From Echinometra lucunter (lineage: Eukaryota > Echinodermata > Echinoidea > Camarodonta > Echinometridae): a stretch of 64,000 nucleotides of DNA. The notes under the pieces are model-generated. The model did no database searches. It saw nothing but the letters and a program-made list of their open reading frames with translations, and was not told where the DNA came from. Position numbers and translations under genes: made by a program. Positions 1 through 13,040 of the stretch are shown piece by piece. The stretch covers positions 28,726,732 through 28,790,731 of the forward strand of contig CM057157.1 in NCBI GenBank assembly GCA_029962745.1, in the 5' to 3' direction. Positions within the stretch are counted from its first letter, which is position 1, and each line of letters begins with the position of its first letter.

Positions 1-747
1 GTAAGAGATTTGATTGCACTGAATGTCATTGCCTTTTCCAGGCTACCAAAAATTGTGAATTGTACGTTTGCTGAACAGAGTGCAGTTAGTCCCTGTGGTT
101 TCATGAGTGTTTGAGTGGTGGCCAAGTTATAGAGGAATTGGGGAAATGTTTATGATGTTTGCCTGTATGCACTTGTTGTTTGTTGGGGGCTGATCTATGT
201 GGCACATATAAACATGGTTATGTCACTATTTTATATTTCATGAAGTGCAGCATAGCAAAACAAGCATGTGAAGAATTAGAGAGTTAGTTGCAGTTAAGTA
301 GAAAGCACACACAAACTTTTCATGTTGGTATCGAGTTTTGCCATTACCAGGATCACTTTGCCAACACTTTGAAACCCTTCACCACAATGAAATGCTACAT
401 TGCTGTGACTTATGCTGTCACTATTTTCAGCCTCTTGTTCATTTTAACGGAAGCCGTAAATGAGAATTCCTTTGTCTTGCAGTCTATATTTTGACTTGCT
501 CCCAAGATGCTACAACCGATGAAACTGATAGTTCTGAAAATTTTGAGTGTGTCGATTTCTGTGCTTTTTGTTCAGTGGTCACAGTGAATTATTTTTATTT
601 GAAGTGTTAAATTTTTGGAAATAGTGTGAAAATTCAGACTGTGGATATTCCTTGAATGTATAGCTATCATCCAACAATTTGTCTTTGAAACATCTTTTTT
701 TTTTTTAAAAATCATATTGATCACTTTTTCCTCCATCCGTTTTTCAG
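1..747 (+). other. Intron of the PDZ gene, cut by the window edge
   Basis: The window opens with GTAAGA, a good 5' splice-site consensus, and the stretch ends with a pyrimidine-rich tract and TTTTTCAG before the PDZ exon at 748. No coding signal is seen between, so this is read as one complete intron whose upstream exon ends just outside the window. Confidence 0.55.
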
Positions 748-3700
748 GGTATCTTTGTGACCAAGGTTCAGCCAGATGGTCCTGCAGATCACTGCCTGCT
801 TCCTGGAGACAAGATTCTCAACGTCAACAACCAGGACTTCCTTGACATCGATCATGAGGAGGCTGTCCAGATTCTCAAGAACAGCAACCCAGTATCAATG
901 GTGATCAGCAGAGAAACGTGAGAGCATTGTAAATCTTTACAACCATGACTTCAGGACTTCATCACCATGAGCAGGCAGGCTGTCCAGATTCTCAAGAACA
1001 GCAAGCTAGTATCAATGGTGATCAGCAGAGAAACAGAAATGCTTCCTCCAGCCATGATGTCAACAAGCAGATCTTCCTTGACATCACTTATGAAGAGACC
1101 AAGTGCCTGAGTAAAGTATCTCGGTAACCAAGGTGATCATCAAAGAAAGAGAGTATTGTTCATTTCAGTTGTCAACAAACTCAACATGGATCATGAGCAA
1201 GCATTCCAGATCCTTGACTTCCCACCAGTCATGAGCAGAGAAACTTCAGAGCATTGTTCAGCCCTTGGACAGACAGGAGTACTCCAGATCTTCTTCCTTA
1301 AACCAAGTTTTCTGCAAAGAAACACATGTATTGCAAGTAATACTTAAAAGTCCAGTGCAACAGTAGCTTAATAAATTTTTGCAATTCCCTTTTTTAAGAA
1401 TAAGAAAATGTTATAAAGATATAATGGTACTTCAGCAGTTCATACAGAGTTATTGGCAACCTCTGAAACAAGCATAATGTTACTCAGTTATACTGTTCAA
1501 CCTCGGATCTATAGCAGACTTATTTTTGCAGTGTAGTTACATTGGTATAAATTGTTTTGTGAAGTATATATCACACATGTCTGTTGTTTTGGAGTTGATA
1601 ATCTGGGCCCCGTTTCATAAAACTTGTTATCAGTAACAACTGCCACATTTCTATGACAAAATTGCTCACAGCCAATCAAATGCAAGGATTTCAGTGGCTT
1701 ATAACAGTTATTGCAACTTGTTATTGATAACATGTTTTATGAAATGGGGCCCTGGAACTTGGTGTGTTTATAGTGACCAAAACGGTATAGATGATTAAAG
1801 TTTACCAATCACCAAAAAGGCATTTTGCTCTTTATGCAGAGGGTTCTATGTCACTATACTATATTCAAAATATGAGCTTCAGACATTACTTCTACAACAA
1901 GATATTCCAAGTCCAAATATATTCTCGGACAGGAAGGTACATGTACATGTAACTAGTGTTTGTGCTTAACCCATAGAGGTTCAGTGTCACCTTTAGGCGA
2001 CGCTTTTGCAGTATCTGTTGGTCTAGAATGCTGGGCATTACACATTATACATGAGCAGAAAGAGAAAAATTCACTGAAAAATTTGAGTCCATTCCCAATG
2101 CCATATAGTGTGGCATTCTCGAATCAGAGCAATTTAATTATAACTAATCATTCCACTCCCTAAATTGACAATGCAGTGAATATAACATAATCCCTCTTTC
2201 CATGTTCAAATTGGCAATGTTTGATTAAATTTTACAATTATAATTCATTTTGGTTCATGTTATATCCATATTTATTTTTTTCAAACTATGTAAGAGTGGA
2301 AGAAAAATAATAGTTGTTGCCAATTTGAGGATTGAAAATGATTAATTTAGACCTCAAGAAAGCTCTGTACCTCTATGGGTTAAATTGGAGCATCTATGGT
2401 TTTGAAGTCCGACTTTGGTTCCATCCATTGGGTTTAATGATATGCTTCATTATCTTCATACTTGGTACTTTTCAGCCATTAACCCCAAGAATACCAGGTA
2501 AAGGTTTTTAAAAGTTTATTTTATACATTCTAACTCTACACATTGTTTTTTAGGTGACCGGCACCCTTCATTTATTCAAAAATTTTCTTAGTGGACCAAA
2601 AAAAGCATTCTTCTCCATACATATTTTCCATGTAGTACATGAAATACAGTGTATTCATCATAACATTCCAGAATGTACATTTTCCATGAAAACCTAATAC
2701 CTAAAGTCCATTTGTAATTTTAACATAGAAGATATAGAACTTCATTTGTATGTTTATTTACACATTTATTTATTAAGTTTAGAGCTTGTATTAAGCCTTG
2801 CGATATCCTCGAGAAACCTTGAAAAAGAAGCACTTATCACTTAATTCTGTCTGTTACAGGGGCCATAATCTGAAATCTAGGTTATTTTCTATTTAAAGGA
2901 AAATGTTTGACAAACTAAATGAAAAGTGCACAGTAGTCACACCTTCCACTAGTTGTGCCGACTGATAAATATCCAATGAATTGTCGCAATTTTGATTTGT
3001 TATTATGATAATGATAATAATAATAATAATGATAATAGTTGCAATATTGTTGCAATCTGTGAGTATGCTAGTGTTTTGTAACAGTATGATAGCTGTATGG
3101 TGTATCATTATGGAAAAATCTTACATTATTGATGACATCGGGCTCCAATTCAGAAAACTTATCAGTAACAACTGCAACAATTTTATGACAAATTTGCTCC
3201 CAGTCAATCAGATGCAGGGATTTCAGTAGCTTATAACAGTTATTGCAACTTGTTATTGATAACAAGTTTTATGAAACAGGGCCCTGATCCCTAAGTTACT
3301 ACTCGTATATGCACTGTCATGACGAATAGATGAATAGGAACCTTGGAAAGATATTTGAGTAAATCATGAACTGAAGATTGTGGATTCAAAAGGCATCTGT
3401 GAGGAGTTTTTGTATGATTTTATAATTTAATCATTGATTAATTAATGTGTCAGTTGTGAAGTGCCTATGCAAAAGTGTTCTTCAGCGAAACATGACTTCG
3501 AGACTGCAAGAAAAATAGCGAAAAGAAGTTTAAAAGGAGTGGCCATGTTTTCCAGCTGGAATATTCCAAAGTATGCAGCTTAAGAACTCAGAATTTCATG
3601 GAGAGAGTTACTAGATAACCTTGAAAAAAAAAATTCCTGTCATATCAATTGATGAATCAGTACTGAATTTTTGTATTGTTTTTTGTATTCATGGCATACA

Positions 3701-4479
3701 TGTATATAGCACACACCAAAGAGAGGTAGAGTTGAAGATAGACTCTGTACTTGATGCTTTCTAGATTCGCACTATTTGTCTGTATCTGTTATATGTTCTT
3801 GCGGTTTGTATTCACATGTATCTAGTAGAGATATTTTTTTTGCCAGTCTGTGGGGTCAAAGAAGTAACAATATCAGTTGATCTTTCTGTCTTTTTTTGGT
3901 TTTGTTCATGATCATATTTATATTATTTTGAATTGAATTTGAATAAGGAAATAAATGATTAATTTTAGTGTCATTGACTCAACAAGTTGACATGATCCCA
4001 ACTCGGGCAGGGGTCTATGGAAATATTTCACCAAAATAAAATCGTACTCCATGGGTGACAGAATTATTTCTATTTACCTTTTGTAATGCCATTAAAGGTA
4101 GTTAAGACGTCTGACATGTAATGTTGTTAGCTGTCATGAACTTCTGAAATCTCCAAAAGTCTTAAAAGGAAATAATATGAAAAGACAACTGCTTCATAAC
4201 GTTATTTATTATTTGTTAGTTGAATTATTGATGAATCTTGACAGTCAACTGATGTTTCTTTTTTGGCTTTCCTGATAGTTTCATGTACATGTAGTGATGT
4301 GGTTTACAGGGCTATAAAAATAGCACAAATTAATGAATTACATTTCTTCTGTAAATATTCAATTTTGTATGTATTGTATATACTATTTTAACAAATATAT
4401 TCGTAATTATGACATTTGATTGTTTTGTATGGATGAACTAACCTTTTCCTTCAGGTGGGCATTGGACAAGGACAAGTGA
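748..4479 (+). CDS. C-terminal PDZ domain of a LAP-type (Erbin/LRRC7-like) scaffold protein, 3' end of gene
   Basis: Exon 748-917 (170 nt) lies between a CAG acceptor and a GTGAGA donor. It encodes the second half of a PDZ domain: GIFVTKVQPDGPA, then LLPGDKILNVNN, then a helix with EEAVQILKNS and a final VSMVISRE strand. PDZ domains bind C-terminal peptides of membrane and junction proteins. The GIFVT-K/R-VQP-E/D-GPA string is what I remember of Erbin, LRRC7 and other LAP proteins, where the PDZ closes the protein; that assignment is by eye. A candidate last exon begins at 4455 after TTCCTTCAG, keeps phase and adds TWALDKDK before TGA at 4477-4479, which fits a PDZ at the extreme C-terminus. 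The first half of the domain must be on upstream exons outside the window. The terminal exon is less certain than the PDZ exon. Confidence 0.6.
945..1262 (+). pseudogene. Three decayed tandem copies of the 3' half of the PDZ exon
   Basis: Immediately after the PDZ exon its last part is repeated. Copy 2 (about 950-1036) keeps CAGATTCTCAAGAACAGCAA and GTGATCAGCAGAGAAAC. Copy 3 (about 1058-1155) keeps TTCCTTGACATCA and a degraded GTGATCATCAAAGAAA. Copy 4 (about 1168-1262) keeps ATGGATCATGAGCAAGC, AGCAGAGAAAC and the intron-side GAGCATTGT. The repeat unit, roughly 100-117 bp, therefore spans the exon end, the donor and the start of the intron. Copy 2 stays open for about 50 codons and has a possible acceptor (GACTTCAG) at about 950. 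No copy holds the complete exon, so I read them as relics, though copy 2 could be spliced. Confidence 0.7.
1605..1752. mobile_element. Palindromic CCAAT-core MITE (family P), copy 1
   Basis: The element starts GGGCCCCGTTTCATAAAAC and ends with the reverse complement, ATGAAATGGGGCCC. Its arms contain CTTGTTATCAGTAAC and TTATTGATAACA. The centre reads AGCCAATCAAATGCAAGG, a CCAAT-box motif. About 147 bp; no coding capacity. Further copies lie at 3140, 14191, 31554, 46821, 56626 and, as a variant, 54774. Confidence 0.85.
1970..2379. mobile_element. TTAA-flanked MITE, family T1 copy 1
   Basis: The element is bounded by TTAA on both sides (1966-1969 and 2380-2383), with inverted ends CCCATAGAGGT and ACCTCTATGGG. 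It is 410 bp and non-coding. TTAA target duplication with CCC ends is the piggyBac hallmark; the assignment rests on the ends alone. A diagnostic internal string is CATGAGCAGAAAGAG. Confidence 0.8.
3140..3284. mobile_element. Palindromic CCAAT-core MITE (family P), copy 2
   Basis: This copy has the same arms and core as the one at 1605, diverged at the left end (GGGCTCCAATTCAG). It keeps CAGTCAATCAGATGCAGGG and ends GAAACAGGGCCC. Confidence 0.8.
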
Positions 4480-6470
4480 CTTCATATCCACAATATATGC
4501 CTTGTGTCAATTAACAGTTTGTGATTTATATGTGGATATCATGCTGTTTTAATCTGATTTGAAAAATATTCGCTTTGGATTAGGAACTGTGGTGCTATTT
4601 TCGTAAGCAGTTTTCACTCTAGTTTTCAGTGCAGAAGTACTTTGAAAATCTTACATTTTTTGACCTGTAAAATGGGATTTAGTTCATACTATTTTGCTAT
4701 CATCTTTGTAGTTCATGATGAAACATACTATGTATGTACTTCCTCATGTTTGTGTATTATACAACAAATTTCTAGATCCTGATCAATTAATACAGTCACA
4801 TGTAATTTATTTATTGAGATTAATCTAATTAGATTGTGATTGGGGACAAATCCCAAATCGTATTGAGAAAGTATATAGTCAGTAGACGACTACGCATGTC
4901 TATGCTTTTGACTTGTTCAAATAAACGGCAAAGCCCGTGCATTTTTTGCACTCAAATGAATGTTATATGAGGGGAGGAAAAAAGGCAAAAAGCATGATCC
5001 GTTTTGCTTCCCGGCAGCAAAAAGATGCGGACCAATCCAATTCTTATAAAGTTAGCATAAATATGACACGAGTTTGTGCAGCTTCTAGCAAAACTCTCTT
5101 ATTTGGGCAGGAACCTAAACTTGGATTTACTTTCCATCTATAATGACGTCAAGGATCCAGGAGTTTCTTTGTATAAAATAACTGTTGCATATCTTCATTT
5201 GTCATTCTGTCATCAATCCTGCCTTAGCTTTTGATAGATAAATAAGGCAAGTCCAAGCTATACGTAATTATCACAAAAAGTAAGCATCCCCCGATACCTT
5301 TTAAATATTACCTGGTAAATGTTTGGACACACAATATTTACATGAACAAAAAATGAAGAGATTTGATAAGACTATACATGTGTTAACCCTACATTGCATT
5401 ATGAAATGCAACATTTTTTACGGCCTGCAATAAAAGCCATAAATTTTTACCAAAAACGTCAGTTGTTCCTCATTAATCAATTAGATTATGAATGAGAAAA
5501 TTGTGCATACTTTGATTTTTTTACCCAACAAAGTTTGTAGAGCTCTATTGAAGTGTTTCAGGAAGGAACTTACTTTTTGTGTAGAGTGTATCCCCCATGT
5601 TACTGATCATGGCTCGGATGTCGGTATAGAACGAGATTTTTTTATATAATTACACATGTTTATCAAAGTTAATAACCCTTGTAAGATTATAATCAGACAG
5701 AATGTGATGTGAAGGAACATTTTTAGGTCAATTTATTAATGTCCAGAACTCCACAACTGTGCACAAGTAGCACAAGACTTTGTAGCGTATGCTGTACCTA
5801 ATAGTTTGGACTTACCTGATATTTGGAAGCCCAGTAACAGCTAATAATGGCAAGTACACATAATTTGCATTTTTTTAAAACCTTACCACACAGACTTGGC
5901 AATCAGTTCTGTAGATTTTAAGAAAGAATTGTTACCTAAGTCACTAGGTTATGAAAAATTATGATATGCTTTGACCATACTATATTTGAAGTTCAATTTA
6001 GTACAATGTAGAAACCTCCTTCCCTTAAAAAGAAGAGGTGGTGAAATTTGTTGTGGGGGATGTTACTAAATTTGATTATGAATGCCAAGGTTTATAGAAT
6101 ACCTGTTGAATAATTGGTGGGAAATGATGCAGATATCAGGCTTTTCGTAAAGTACTCATAATTATGGAATCTAATGGCATTGTATAACCTTTGTATATCA
6201 GCAACATTAGTTGCAAAGGGTAAGTAACATATCGATTGCACATTTTTGTCGAGATTTCCTAATATTCAAAACCCTACCCCTTTCAGATTGGCCCTATGGT
6301 GGTATAAGGGACAGTTGGGGCTTTTGAAGCTGAAATTGAAATTTTATCCCCATCTGTTGAACAGTTGTGGCGCTATGGCATGCATTCCTCAGGTATTTGG
6401 CAACAAACGACCCCCCCCCCTTCAGTTTTCGTAAAAGCTATTTAAAATCCCTTTCAAATTGTTCTTATAT
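4480..6470. other. 3' UTR / intergenic sequence after the PDZ gene
   Basis: AT-rich sequence with no convincing reading frame. AATAAA hexamers at about 4919 and 5428 on the plus strand could serve as polyadenylation signals for the PDZ gene. The open stretch at 4937-5143 has no recognisable protein features. Confidence 0.4.
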
Positions 6471-8736
6471 TGACATATTCAGAAAGGTTACATACGAGAG
6501 GCCATTTAAATCTGGCAAATTTTTTTCTATATCCAAGCAACGTAACGTCCAGTGACATCTTGACCTTTGAATATTTTCTACATCATTGCGTTCCAGTGTT
6601 TCTTGAAGTTGGCAAGAAAGCTGATTTTTTTTTTCAGTCTTTTTGGCCTATGACTTTTAAGTATCGGTACTTCAGAACAGTAAAATGCCCATTGTGCATG
6701 ACATCTTCCATTCCATAACATCATATTCAGGCAACATCATCATGATACTGGGTAGCAAAAGCATTGTGTGGAATGGAAGGTGTGTACATAATGCGTGTTA
6801 TGCTCTGAATGAAAAAAAATGTGAAAAAATGAAGAAAAAGTCAGCCTTTTTCAAAACATCATGAGAAGCTGGATAGCAAACAATGTAGAAAATAGGTCAA
6901 TATACAAGAGGTCACTGAATATTGTGTTGAGAATTGAAACAATGCCCCTCCTCTTTCAAAAAAGATAAAGAAAAATGATGGCATAAAAACCTTTCTAAAT
7001 ATGTCTATATTAAAAAATGTGGTTTCAAAATATCCCCCCCCCCAAAAAAAAGAAAAACACAAAAAAACAAAACGAAAAACAAAACAAAAAACAAAAACAA
7101 AAAGGTGCTCATTTTGGGTCCATGTCTGTAGAATACATGCCATAGTGTAAAACTGTCAGATAAATGGGGGTAAAATGGAAATTTCAGTGCTTGAAAACCT
7201 TCAATTATCCTTTATATCATATCAAGGCTAATTTGAAGGGGGGTTGATTTTTAGGGGGGGGGGGGGCAAAATCGTGACAAAAATATGCAAGTAGATTGTC
7301 ACTTTTTAAAGGCTAATGTTGCTGAATTATATGGAGGTTTATGCCATTGAATTTCATAGAGGAAATACTTGAAGCCTGAATCTCAAAAATTCCCCTACCA
7401 TTATCAACAGGTTTTTTTTATGGACCACACGGTACTCATAATAAAATTTGGTAACATCGCCCAATACAGCAGATATCACCGCCTCTTTTTTTTTGGGGGG
7501 GGGGGGTTTAACAGAATAAAGGAGACTGCAATAAAACACACAATACAATATATATTTCCTGTTTTTAATTTGATTCATTCCACTTGTTTATGCATTTTTT
7601 TTTTTCAAAGTTGTGTTTTTTTGATATAGATGGAAAAATGAATTAATACATTTTAATTAACATGTATATAAGTAAATATATGTATATCCCATGTTGTCAG
7701 TTTGATCCTGTATCCCCCCCCCCCTTCCCCTGAATATTGGGGTCATTTTCCATGTTATGGGGATGTCAAGTGCCCTTATGCCAAACATTTGCTCCCCCCC
7801 CCCCCCATGCTCTGGATGATTTAGGGCATTTTAATTTTGAGGTGTAATTTGGGTTCAAATGGGTAGTAGTCATAATGAACGGCTGAGGAAAGTTCCCCCT
7901 TCTAATTATCTAAATAGAGTATGCAGACGTTTCTTAATTCGTTTTTTTTTTTGGGGGGGGGGTTGAAAAATTGCTTGAATTTATGTTTAATTATGAATTT
8001 TTGTTGGGAGTTGGTACTATGGAAAGCTGCTTTGGCAACACAACGCCTATTGTTTTGTCCATATACAGACGTCTTATTTCAAACAACCAAAAATCATAAA
8101 AATGCAAGCAAATTAACTCTAAAACCATTGGGCTTTATGGGTGTCTAATAAACTACGGGGGGGGGGGGGGGGGGGGGGGGCTTTTTTGGCCAGAATATAA
8201 TTTGGGGGTATTTTACAGAGAGCAATACATTTTTCAAAATTTGACTCTAAATTACACCTTGAGAAAATTAAAATGCCCCAAAAATTAACATGAAACACGG
8301 AATGTAGATTTCCTTTCTTCTACACTCAGAGCAATAGAATAAAAAGAAATTGGAGGTGGGGGTGGCTAAAGGGCACTTCTTCATAAAGGGGGAGGGGTTA
8401 CATTTCCCATACCTTATCCTACCAAACTCTTCACAATGGTAAAAATTGACCCCAATTTTTAGGGGCATCTGACAAACACATTCTGAAAATGATTTTTAAA
8501 ATTATTTCCATCTGACAAAGTTAAGTACATGGGGTAAAATCGACTCAACTTTGGGGCTTGTTTCGGGGGCCCTTGGTCCTAAACCTGACATTCCCTTGAT
8601 GTTATACTTATTAACTGTGGATTTTGTATTTTGCCTACTTTTAAAAAATTCACATTAATAAAGAAATTAATTAAATTAATTTATCTGAATGGTATAAGGT
8701 CATACAGAATTGTCCTTCCAAAGGGGGCTTTGCAAT

Positions 8737-8789
<53 letters not shown>

Positions 8790-9700
8790 ATTCCCTTCAA
8801 GTTGGCACAAATTTGGCATTCTGAGGCATTTGAACTAAACATGTAAGTTTTAACCCCGCCCATCAATTGTTTTTTCTTCTTTGCATTGTTAGCTGGGCAT
8901 TCCTAAAGCATGAATATTGACCAAAAAATAACATTCTGAAATTTTGAAGTGACCATATTTTTTTGTAAGTGCTACATCAAATTTATTAATATTTACATAT
9001 TTTGAATTGTAAATACACTGTATATCCAAATCAAATTTATCATTTTCCATTTTCGAGCAACGCAAAACTCAATGACATCTTTCAGGACACCGACTTTTAG
9101 ATAGGGAAATCTGGAGGGCAAATTTGGTGAATCTTAAAGCTGGCAAGAAGCTGATTTTCACTTTTTTCAACTGATCCTGAAAAATATAAATTTTGATAGT
9201 AATTCATTCAGAGCAAGAAAATACCCATAGCAAGCATGACATCTGCCATTCCACAACATCTTATTCAGGCAACATCATCATGAAACTGGGTAGCATAAGC
9301 ATTGTGTGGAATGAAAGGTGTGATAAGCAAGGAGTACCGACATGTTCTGAATCGCGAGTCGACATTCTCAATTGTATAGTTTTTGGTTTGTCAAAAATGA
9401 AATCAACTATTTTGCAAACTTTAAGAGAAGCCCAAAATCAAAGGATAGATATATCCCTTGATCCACAAGGTTAAAGCAAAGCTCAAGAGGCCATTTAACT
9501 TGTTGTTCAAACCTGGAAATCATTACAACCTTTGATTGGTTGTGTAATTTTGATTTTGATTTTTTTTTCATTTTAAATAAACTCAATCTAGCAATTATAA
9601 AAATATGTTGGGGGGGGGGGGTTATCATTGAAAAGATTATGATTTTGTCACATGCTTGAGGAATGTTGGCCACTGTGCAGAAAACCAAGGTAGAAGGTGG
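6471..9700. repeat. Repeat-rich block with many long G/C homopolymer runs and two direct copies of a 260-bp segment
   Basis: Segments at about 6530-6785 and 9055-9320 are direct copies. Both contain TTATTCAGGCAACATCATC (6725 region: CATATTCAGGC) followed by CTGGGTAGCA and GCATTGTGTGGAATG. Between and around them are at least nine runs of eight or more G or C, near 6411, 7036, 7258, 7496, 7713, 7795, 7953, 8157 (over 20 G) and 9610. Reading frames here are short and broken by homopolymers, so I call no gene. Confidence 0.65.
8740..8786. repeat. (GA)n microsatellite
   Basis: About 23 uninterrupted GA dinucleotides. Confidence 0.95.
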
Positions 9701-9849
9701 TAAATTAGAATTCTGTGACTTTTTGACTTTGAAATTCTTCCATTACCCCATACTTGGGCCAATTTGAAGGGATGTAGTTTGAACATTCTGGGCCAATTCG
9801 AACGGAATATACTTGAGAACGTTTTTAGCCAATTTGAACAAATATGATA

Positions 9850-9915
9850 TGGCGTGGAAGGGAGGTGGTTAGGAAGGAGGGGAGGGAGGGAGGGAGGAGG
9901 GGGGAGGGGAGCTAA
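9850..9915 (+). repeat. G-rich purine tract, quadruplex-capable
   Basis: Repeated GGAGG, GGGAGG and GGGGGAGGGG blocks on the plus strand provide at least four closely spaced G runs. Confidence 0.7.
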
Positions 9916-10136
9916 AGATAGGTGGGATGAAAACGAGGGATGTGTTAATTAATCAATCCAGCTCAGAGGGGATAAGAGAACGAAAAATACCCAGGAAAAA
10001 TCTACCCAGGAAGAAGGATGAGGGTGCCTATGAGGGGGAAAGGGGCTGATGGGAATACATGTACATGATTAAAAATATTTCTCTCCACATAAAAAGACAA
10101 AATCTGATAACAACACAAAACAAAATTGCAAATATT

Positions 10137-10266
10137 CTACGGTTCGCCTTCTATCAGATGCCACGGAAAAGGCCAATTTCTAACTTCTGAGGCCGACATC
10201 AAATTTGCGGCAACACTGCTGCGTAGCCGTTTCACCTGCTGTATGGGTTCATCCAAGTGATTTTTC
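10137..10266. other. Unassigned GC-richer block with an open frame on each strand
   Basis: On the minus strand about 43 codons run from an acceptor-like TTTGTAG to a stop, including the string VAANLMSASEVRNWPFPW. On the plus strand a frame with FLTSEADIKFAATLLRSR is also open to a stop. Base composition is richer than the flanks. It could be an exon of a gene I do not recognise, an alternative 3' exon, or a relic; I cannot decide between strands. Confidence 0.25.
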
Positions 10267-13040
10267 TACAAACTTGAACCCTGGAAGTGTGCAGATGGCA
10301 TTCTGATGCCTAACAGATTTGTTAAAAAGGTAAAAATTGTGACAAAAACAGCTGGAGAAACCAACAAAAAATGTCCAAATATCGCAAGAAAATAAGCAGC
10401 ATGTATTCCGAAAGCACAAGTACCTAGGTATGCAAAGTTAGGATTTCCCAGTTCCGGCTACGTGAGGCATTATGAAGTTTGGACTGTCCAATGCATCCGA
10501 TAGGTAGCGCACCATACTGCAAATACCGAGAATTCTTACAGCAAGTATACATGTATCATACAGATACGAAAAGACAAAGTGGAGTTCTGGTCATCGTGAA
10601 AGAAACTAAAGGCTGATTATGGAGCAAATAGGAACTGCTACTTAATGTGGGGTTTTGGAATAGTAAAAACAAGAAATTGACTCCTGAATGTGCCATGCAG
10701 TCTACATAGAATTGAGTATATTGGACTACACACAGGTGTCATAAAGTTTCAGTCCAAACCTGTCAACTATATTATTTCCTCATTTTTCAAATAAGGGTGA
10801 ATGTGAAAAGCTATTACTTTTAAGGGAATACAAGTATTTCTTTGATTTTTTCACCTTACCCAGAACTCGACCTTCTCTTCGACACTACCATCAATTAAGA
10901 GCAATAATACATGTATCTAAAGATCTGGGGGTGTTTCACAAAGAGTTAAGTTTCACTTAAAGTCGCACTTAAATTCCTCCTTAAACACCCTCCTGAATAA
11001 TATCTACATGTACATATACAACTACATTCAATTTTGTAAGTTCCCCTGACACTCGAACTTGAGAAATATTTCATTAAATTTGTCTATTTCAAAGCCAAGC
11101 TAAGAAGAATGCTCCTGTGCATAAATTGATGATTTGTAAACATTTGACTAGGTTTTCATACTAAAATCATATGGTTTCTAGTACAGCTTGGAGAAGGGAA
11201 ATAAAGTGCAGACCCTGAATTACATTATGAAACACAAAGTGCAAAGTTTTTTTTTCCTACTAGTGACTGCAATATAATTCATGATTATAAAAACATAATT
11301 GTTTACAAATAACCAATCATACTTTCCATAACAGAATTCTGCATATTTTGTTTTTAAATGAACAAATATAATGAAAAATTTCTAAAGTCATACTAAAAAG
11401 TGTGGGTGGGGTGGGGGGAAACTTCCTTTTTTTTTTCAAGTATAATGTAATGTGAAAACTGATTAAAGTCCTTCGATATCAAAGGTTATCTCAGCTTCTT
11501 AAAATATATCTGAATCAATTTAAGAAACTCTTGGCTTCTAACAACTGTAATAGTGGACTTAATATGTGGTGGTGAAATTTGACCGATTACAATAACCATA
11601 ATTTCATGCGCATACTCAATATACCTATTACATATCATGAAAAGTGGTCGAACCCACGTATAAAGTCACCAATATTTTTCAACAGTAAAATGTTGGGGGA
11701 AAAAAATTGATGAGTTTGACCACCTTTGACGTTAGTGTAATACGTACATTTGATATGAGCCTAGAATTACTGTTATCATTATCAGTCAAATCTGACCACC
11801 ACCTTTAAACCCTGTTGTATCCCCGGTACTAAGCAATTTCAGCGTAACGGACATGCCATTCAGATTTGTATTGGGTTATTTAAGACAGTTCTAAGCAAAA
11901 TCAAGAGTCCTAAAATATATTTCAGCAGGTTAATCAGTCATGCTCAACTATTAGGGATATACAGTTGTATACAAGTTCCTTAGAAGAGAAAATGGGATTC
12001 TTGTGGTTGTAATGGACATGACACAAAATGGACAAGGGTTTTTTTTTTTTTACCCCTCCAAAAAGTCCCTAAAATCTCTAACTTATGCACTAACAGAAGC
12101 TTTATACTCATGCTTTAAACATAAATAAATGTTGTACAACATTTAGATTCCACATTTTTTTGCCAGAGCTTTAAAAAAAAGTGGTATAATGGACAATGGA
12201 CATAACAGCTTGACAGCTTTTTATGACCCCTAAAACATATAGTGGCTAGTGTCAATTTCATAAACAACCAAAAAGTAAAATCTGAAAAGCTTGTAGAAAA
12301 TGAAGAGACACAAAGAAAGGATGTTTAGACCAAGCCTTTCAATAAATTTTGCCCTTAAACTGAGTTTTTAGAAGAAAACCATGCCTGAGTTTACTTAAAT
12401 TCTATTGGTATACCAGTTACATGATAGAGCTCTTTTGTCTAATATAAAATTCCTTACAGAAGCACAAATCTTCCGGAGTAAACAGTGGGAAAGTGAACAT
12501 TTTCCATGGATTTTCCTGGAATAGTATCCCTTTCAAACCAAGAAAACAAGTAATCAACATAGAATGTTACACCAAAACCGAAGTGACAATGTCATAAAGC
12601 CTTCTCGGCACGTTGATATACTGGGTGCTCAGATATTTTCCCTGTGATGAATCTCCATCGATATCCTGGTCACAGGATCTATTCGCGTCATATGCCACTT
12701 AGATTTTTTATAGAAATCATGATTTCCAAACTAGGTCACAAGCTTTGTCTATAAAATATCATATCCTATAATTTTCAAGTAAAAACAAAGACTCAAGTAG
12801 TCTTACAAGAGTTAAAAAACAGTCAATCCACAATAAAAGCAGATTGCATGCAGATGGCATCATCCTTTGGTAAAACATCCTTGTTGGAAACATCTTTGTT
12901 GACATCCTGCAATCTATCCTGTTGTCTAGGAGGATGACAAGGAGACTATCAAGTTTCACTGTCCCATGCACGTCGTCAACTTACAGCACAAAAATGTCTA
13001 CATGTGGGACTGTCATTATCTGTCCATGTTGCCAATTTGC
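10267..13040 (-). other. Presumed MTR4 3' UTR and intergenic sequence
   Basis: This stretch follows the MTR4 stop codon on the minus strand. I see only AT-rich sequence, no long frame and no obvious terminal AATAAA on the minus strand, so the transcript end cannot be placed. Confidence 0.35.
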
